This document shows, piece by piece, positions 24,160 to 26,230 of a DNA stretch of 26,230 nt. Position 1 is the stretch's first letter; the number at the start of each line of letters is the position of its first letter. The position numbers and the translations under genes are program-made. Below the pieces are notes generated by a model, which made no database searches, was not told the DNA's origin, and saw nothing but the letters and a program-made list of their open reading frames with translations. The DNA is from JBBQKP01 sp038326995. Lineage in GTDB: Bacteria > Planctomycetota > Phycisphaerae > Tepidisphaerales > Tepidisphaeraceae. The stretch is from contig JBBQKP010000024.1 of NCBI GenBank assembly GCA_038326995.1, positions 1 through 26,230 on the forward strand. The letters run 5' to 3'.

Positions 24160-24615
24160 ATGCGGCCAAGGCCCAAGGGAATTTCCGTGCTCCTACTGCT
24201 CAGTCACGCACTCATGGCTGGCTCGACCAAACTACGCGTTCGGGAGTTCATTGGCGTGTTCGTTGGCGTATCGGTCGCTGCGTCAAACCTGGGCTGTCAA
24301 CAATGGACCAAGCCTGGTGAGCAGCGGTACACCGCCGCCGACTCGGGCGGTCGCGTCGTCGCCGAAGGTAGGCCGCCCCTGACGTTCATGTACCCGGGCA
24401 AGGGAGGCGTCGTCGTTCGCGATCTCGACTCTCGCGAGATCGTCTTCTCGCTCGAACCCCCAATGATTCCCGGGCCCAAAAATGCCGCCCTGTTCGTCAT
24501 CGACGAGGAAAAACGGGCGCTGGTCGTTCGCGAAACGCGCGAGGGTAAGACCGTCGACAGCGTCATGGTCGGCATCGACCCGAACCACAGGTATCGAATC
24601 GTTTACGTGCCCTAA
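24160..24615 (+). CDS. Secreted or lipoprotein-like protein with one copy of a shared beta-rich domain (protein 1 of 3)
   Basis: 151 residues, family not recognised. AAAGGA lies about seven bases before ATG 24160. Two hydrophobic stretches (ISVLLLLSHALMAG and FIGVFVGVSVAAS) precede Cys46 in SNLGCQQ, a possible but non-canonical lipobox. The remainder is one beta-rich domain: PLTFMYPGKGGVVVRDLDSR, then EIVFSLEPPMIPGP, ending HRYRIVYVP. The block GVVVRDLDSREIV aligns with blocks in the next two genes. It follows dcd by 153 bp, and the three genes form a same-strand run. The stop lies in the first copy of a 13-bp tandem repeat. Confidence 0.75.
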   Translation: MRPRPKGISVLLLLSHALMAGSTKLRVREFIGVFVGVSVAASNLGCQQWTKPGEQRYTAADSGGRVVAEGRPPLTFMYPGKGGVVVRDLDSREIVFSLEPPMIPGPKNAALFVIDEEKRALVVRETREGKTVDSVMVGIDPNHRYRIVYVP

Positions 24616-24662
24616 GCAAGTGCCCTAAGCAAGTGCCCTAAGCAAGTGCCCTAAGTAAGTGC
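24607..24662 (+). repeat. 13-bp stop-containing tandem repeat at the 3' end of protein 1
   Basis: Four copies of gtgccctaagcaa (24607-24619, 24620-24632, 24633-24645, 24646-24658, the last with one change) plus a partial copy. The first contains the gene's TAA (24613). The others place TAA at 24626, 24639 and 24652, covering all three frames. Confidence 0.94.
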
Positions 24663-24716
24663 AGTGAGCACGCTTAGGCGGACAGAACTCAGTCGTGCGT
24701 CAGGAGGAAAACGCAA

Positions 24717-25589
24717 GTGATCACAAGACCATCAAAATACAAACTCGCCACGGGTTACAAGCCGGCAAAGTTCAGTCTATTTGCCGTCTGCTGTCTGCTT
24801 CTCTGCACTCAGCCTGGCGCACAATGTGTCTCAGACGATTCGGGTTCGACGGGCAACAATCCGCCTCCGCGCCGCGATGACTCTTATCGAAACGAGCCTT
24901 CTTCCAATGATCGTCTTGGTGATCGTCCCGTTAATCGTCTGGAGATCGATCGGCAGGCAGAGGTCGATCGCGACTACCGCCCCGGCGATTTCGAGTGGCG
25001 TTCCCCCGCTTCGGGCCAAATCTGGGTCTACGACCTCGATCGGCGTGAAGTAATCGACTCGACCTTCGTCCGGCGCGGCGAAGTCCTGAAGGTCGGCCCG
25101 GAAGCAGACCGCATCTGGGTCGACGGCGATACGAGATCTCGCAACCGAATCCGCGAAGACAGCCGTCACCGAATCTACATCCTGCCCGACGATCCGCGCC
25201 AGTACGAACGCGAACGCTATCGCGGAAGCGACAGGCCGACAGATGAGAGGCCCAGAGATGAGAGGCCCAGAGACGACAGACTTAGAGACGAGAGACCAGA
25301 ACAAGGCCCCAATCGACCCACTCAAACCTCTGACATTCGAGGACTGCCCGAAGGTGCCCGGCAAGTCGCCCAAGGCACCGGCAGTGCTCTGATCTACGAC
25401 GTAACGCGAGACGGAAAAATCTTCGTCGTTGATGTTCAGGGATCGCGAATTGTTAAGAGCTTCGACGTTAGCCGTACACAGAAAGTGATTCTGGACCCGA
25501 GCAAGGGACACGTCACCCGCGACTCGAAAAAAATGATCGAAGGAATCGACCGCCGCAAGGCCTATCGGCTGTATTTCCAGAATCGATAA
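24717..25589 (+). CDS. Secreted or lipoprotein-like protein with two copies of a shared domain (protein 2 of 3)
   Basis: 290 residues, family not recognised. GTG 24717 is preceded by a strong AGGAGG (24702-24707). A hydrophobic N-terminal segment (SLFAVCCLLLCTQPGAQC) suggests export. Then come a disordered Arg/Asp/Asn-rich stretch, domain copy A (SGQIWVYDLDRREVIDS, then RRGEVLKVGP), a charged repeat linker ERPRDERPRDDRLRDERP, and domain copy B (ALIYDVTRDGKIFVVDVQGS, then RIVKSFDVSRTQKVILDP). Both copies resemble the single domains of the flanking genes. The protein lies between those genes, 101 bp and 92 bp away, and is likely co-expressed with them. Confidence 0.75.
   Translation: MITRPSKYKLATGYKPAKFSLFAVCCLLLCTQPGAQCVSDDSGSTGNNPPPRRDDSYRNEPSSNDRLGDRPVNRLEIDRQAEVDRDYRPGDFEWRSPASGQIWVYDLDRREVIDSTFVRRGEVLKVGPEADRIWVDGDTRSRNRIREDSRHRIYILPDDPRQYERERYRGSDRPTDERPRDERPRDDRLRDERPEQGPNRPTQTSDIRGLPEGARQVAQGTGSALIYDVTRDGKIFVVDVQGSRIVKSFDVSRTQKVILDPSKGHVTRDSKKMIEGIDRRKAYRLYFQNR
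25236..25310 (+). repeat. 15-bp in-frame tandem repeat encoding ERPRD
   Basis: About four to five degenerate 15-bp units of the type gagaggcccagagat, encoding ERPRD/ERPTD pentapeptides in the linker between the two domains of protein 2. Confidence 0.88.
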
Positions 25590-25607
25590 ACGGGTCCCGC
25601 ACATCAG

Positions 25608-25652
25608 CCAGCTGGTCAGTCAGCCGGTCAATCAGTCAGTCAGTCGGTCGCA
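25608..25652 (+). repeat. Tetranucleotide-like repeat between proteins 2 and 3
   Basis: A degenerate run of cagt/cagc/cggt-type tetramers in the 92-bp gap between the 24717 and 25682 genes. It carries no evident stop-codon pattern. Confidence 0.7.
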
Positions 25653-25681
25653 CGTTCGCGATCGGAAACGGAAAGTCACGG

Positions 25682-26188
25682 ATGGCACGTTCAAACAGAA
25701 AAACCTCGTTCAGTCATTTTGTCGCTGCCTCGGCATCGATTTGGGCTGGCCTGTACATCAGCACACAGAGCGGCTGCGTGAAGACGAGCGACTCAAAACA
25801 GCAGTCGACGCCTCAAACGCTGCCCTCCGACCGCTTTCCCACGACCAACACGATCGTCACCCGATCGCTTCCGATCCTGCTGCAGCCCGACTTGCGGCCC
25901 GTCGTTCAAGGCGGGTTGCCGCTGGTTTATCTGGTCGAATCGGCCGGGCAAATTCGCGTGACCGACGTCCTGGCAGGACGGGATCTTGGAGTCTTCGCGG
26001 TGCGAAGCGGGCAGATCGTTCGCGTCAGCACGACGGGCGTTGTGATCGGCACGACGCGAGTCGTCGACGGACCGTTGACTGGAGTTTTCGCAATCACCGT
26101 CGTCCCGCCGATCACGAATCCGACCGCCACGCAAGAACGCATCAACACGCCCGTGCCCCAAAAGCCAAACACAGTAGAGATCAAATAG
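25682..26188 (+). CDS. Secreted or lipoprotein-like protein with one copy of a shared domain (protein 3 of 3)
   Basis: 168 residues, family not recognised. GGAAAG lies about eight bases before ATG 25682. The N-terminus (MARSNRKTSFSHFVAASASI, then WAGLYISTQSGCVKTSD) has a basic start, a moderately hydrophobic stretch and a Cys at about residue 32, compatible with export or a weak lipobox. After a Ser/Thr/Gln-rich linker comes a domain PLVYLVESAGQIRVTDVLAG, then RDLGVFAVRSGQIVRVS, aligning with the domains of the two upstream genes. The C-terminus is Thr/Pro/Asn-rich. The TAG lies in the first copy of a 14-bp repeat. Confidence 0.72.
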   Translation: MARSNRKTSFSHFVAASASIWAGLYISTQSGCVKTSDSKQQSTPQTLPSDRFPTTNTIVTRSLPILLQPDLRPVVQGGLPLVYLVESAGQIRVTDVLAGRDLGVFAVRSGQIVRVSTTGVVIGTTRVVDGPLTGVFAITVVPPITNPTATQERINTPVPQKPNTVEIK

Positions 26189-26210
26189 CCGAGATCAAAT
26201 AGCCGAAATC
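26177..26210 (+). repeat. 14-bp stop-containing tandem repeat at the 3' end of protein 3
   Basis: gagatcaaatagcc occurs exactly twice (26177-26190 and 26191-26204) and a third time in part. The first copy contains the gene's TAG (26186), the second repeats TAG at 26200 in another frame. Confidence 0.92.
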
Positions 26211-26230
26211 CACCAGTTCAAATTCAATCA

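Overview
The window looks like a chromosomal segment of a bacterium from the Planctomycetota, possibly near Phycisphaerae. This is an inference from gene content: a TraR/DksA-like protein whose zinc finger has lost its cysteines sits directly upstream of lspA, EF-Tu, SecE, NusG and the other housekeeping proteins are bacterial, base composition is moderately GC-rich, and a topoisomerase VI B subunit is present. No phage, transposase or CRISPR array is visible.

Layout. 1-1821 (-): the first 607 codons of alaS, running off the left edge. 1992-4193 (+): top6B, encoding the ATPase subunit of topoisomerase VI, with no A subunit in the window. 4372-5897 (+): trxA and a Gfo/Idh/MocA oxidoreductase. 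5905-7536: three unrecognised small membrane proteins, two of them divergently transcribed. 7647-11060 (+): a translation/secretion/transcription cluster: promoter, tRNA-Thr, tuf, rpmG, tRNA-Trp, secE, nusG. The usual rplK does not follow. 11093-13694 (-): an unrecognised protein with DPSH repeats, a bifunctional-nuclease (DUF151) protein and an SseB-like protein. 13853-15160 (+): a fabF-type ketoacyl-ACP synthase. 15380-19663 (-): DUF1444 protein, NrnA-like DHH phosphoesterase, TraR-like protein with a long basic tail, and lspA. 19902-21249 (+): a 7Fe-type ferredoxin and a xylose-isomerase-like TIM-barrel protein, closed by a strong bidirectional terminator. 21357-22950 (-): a small unrecognised protein and a XerC/XerD-type recombinase. 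23434-24006 (+): dcd. 24160-26188 (+): three secreted or lipoprotein-like proteins that appear to share one roughly 40-60 residue beta-rich domain in four copies.

The most unusual property is pervasive short tandem duplication. Inside genes the units are 12 or 15 bp, so they stay in frame and build low-complexity peptides (top6B, the 11093 gene, SseB-like, NrnA, TraR-like, the 24717 gene). At several gene ends the duplicated unit contains the stop codon and is 13, 14 or 22 bp, which moves the extra stops into other frames. secE and the 24160 gene end with stops in all three frames. The other candidates worth attention are the four-copy domain array at the right end, the top6B gene without a partner, and several long intergenic hairpins.
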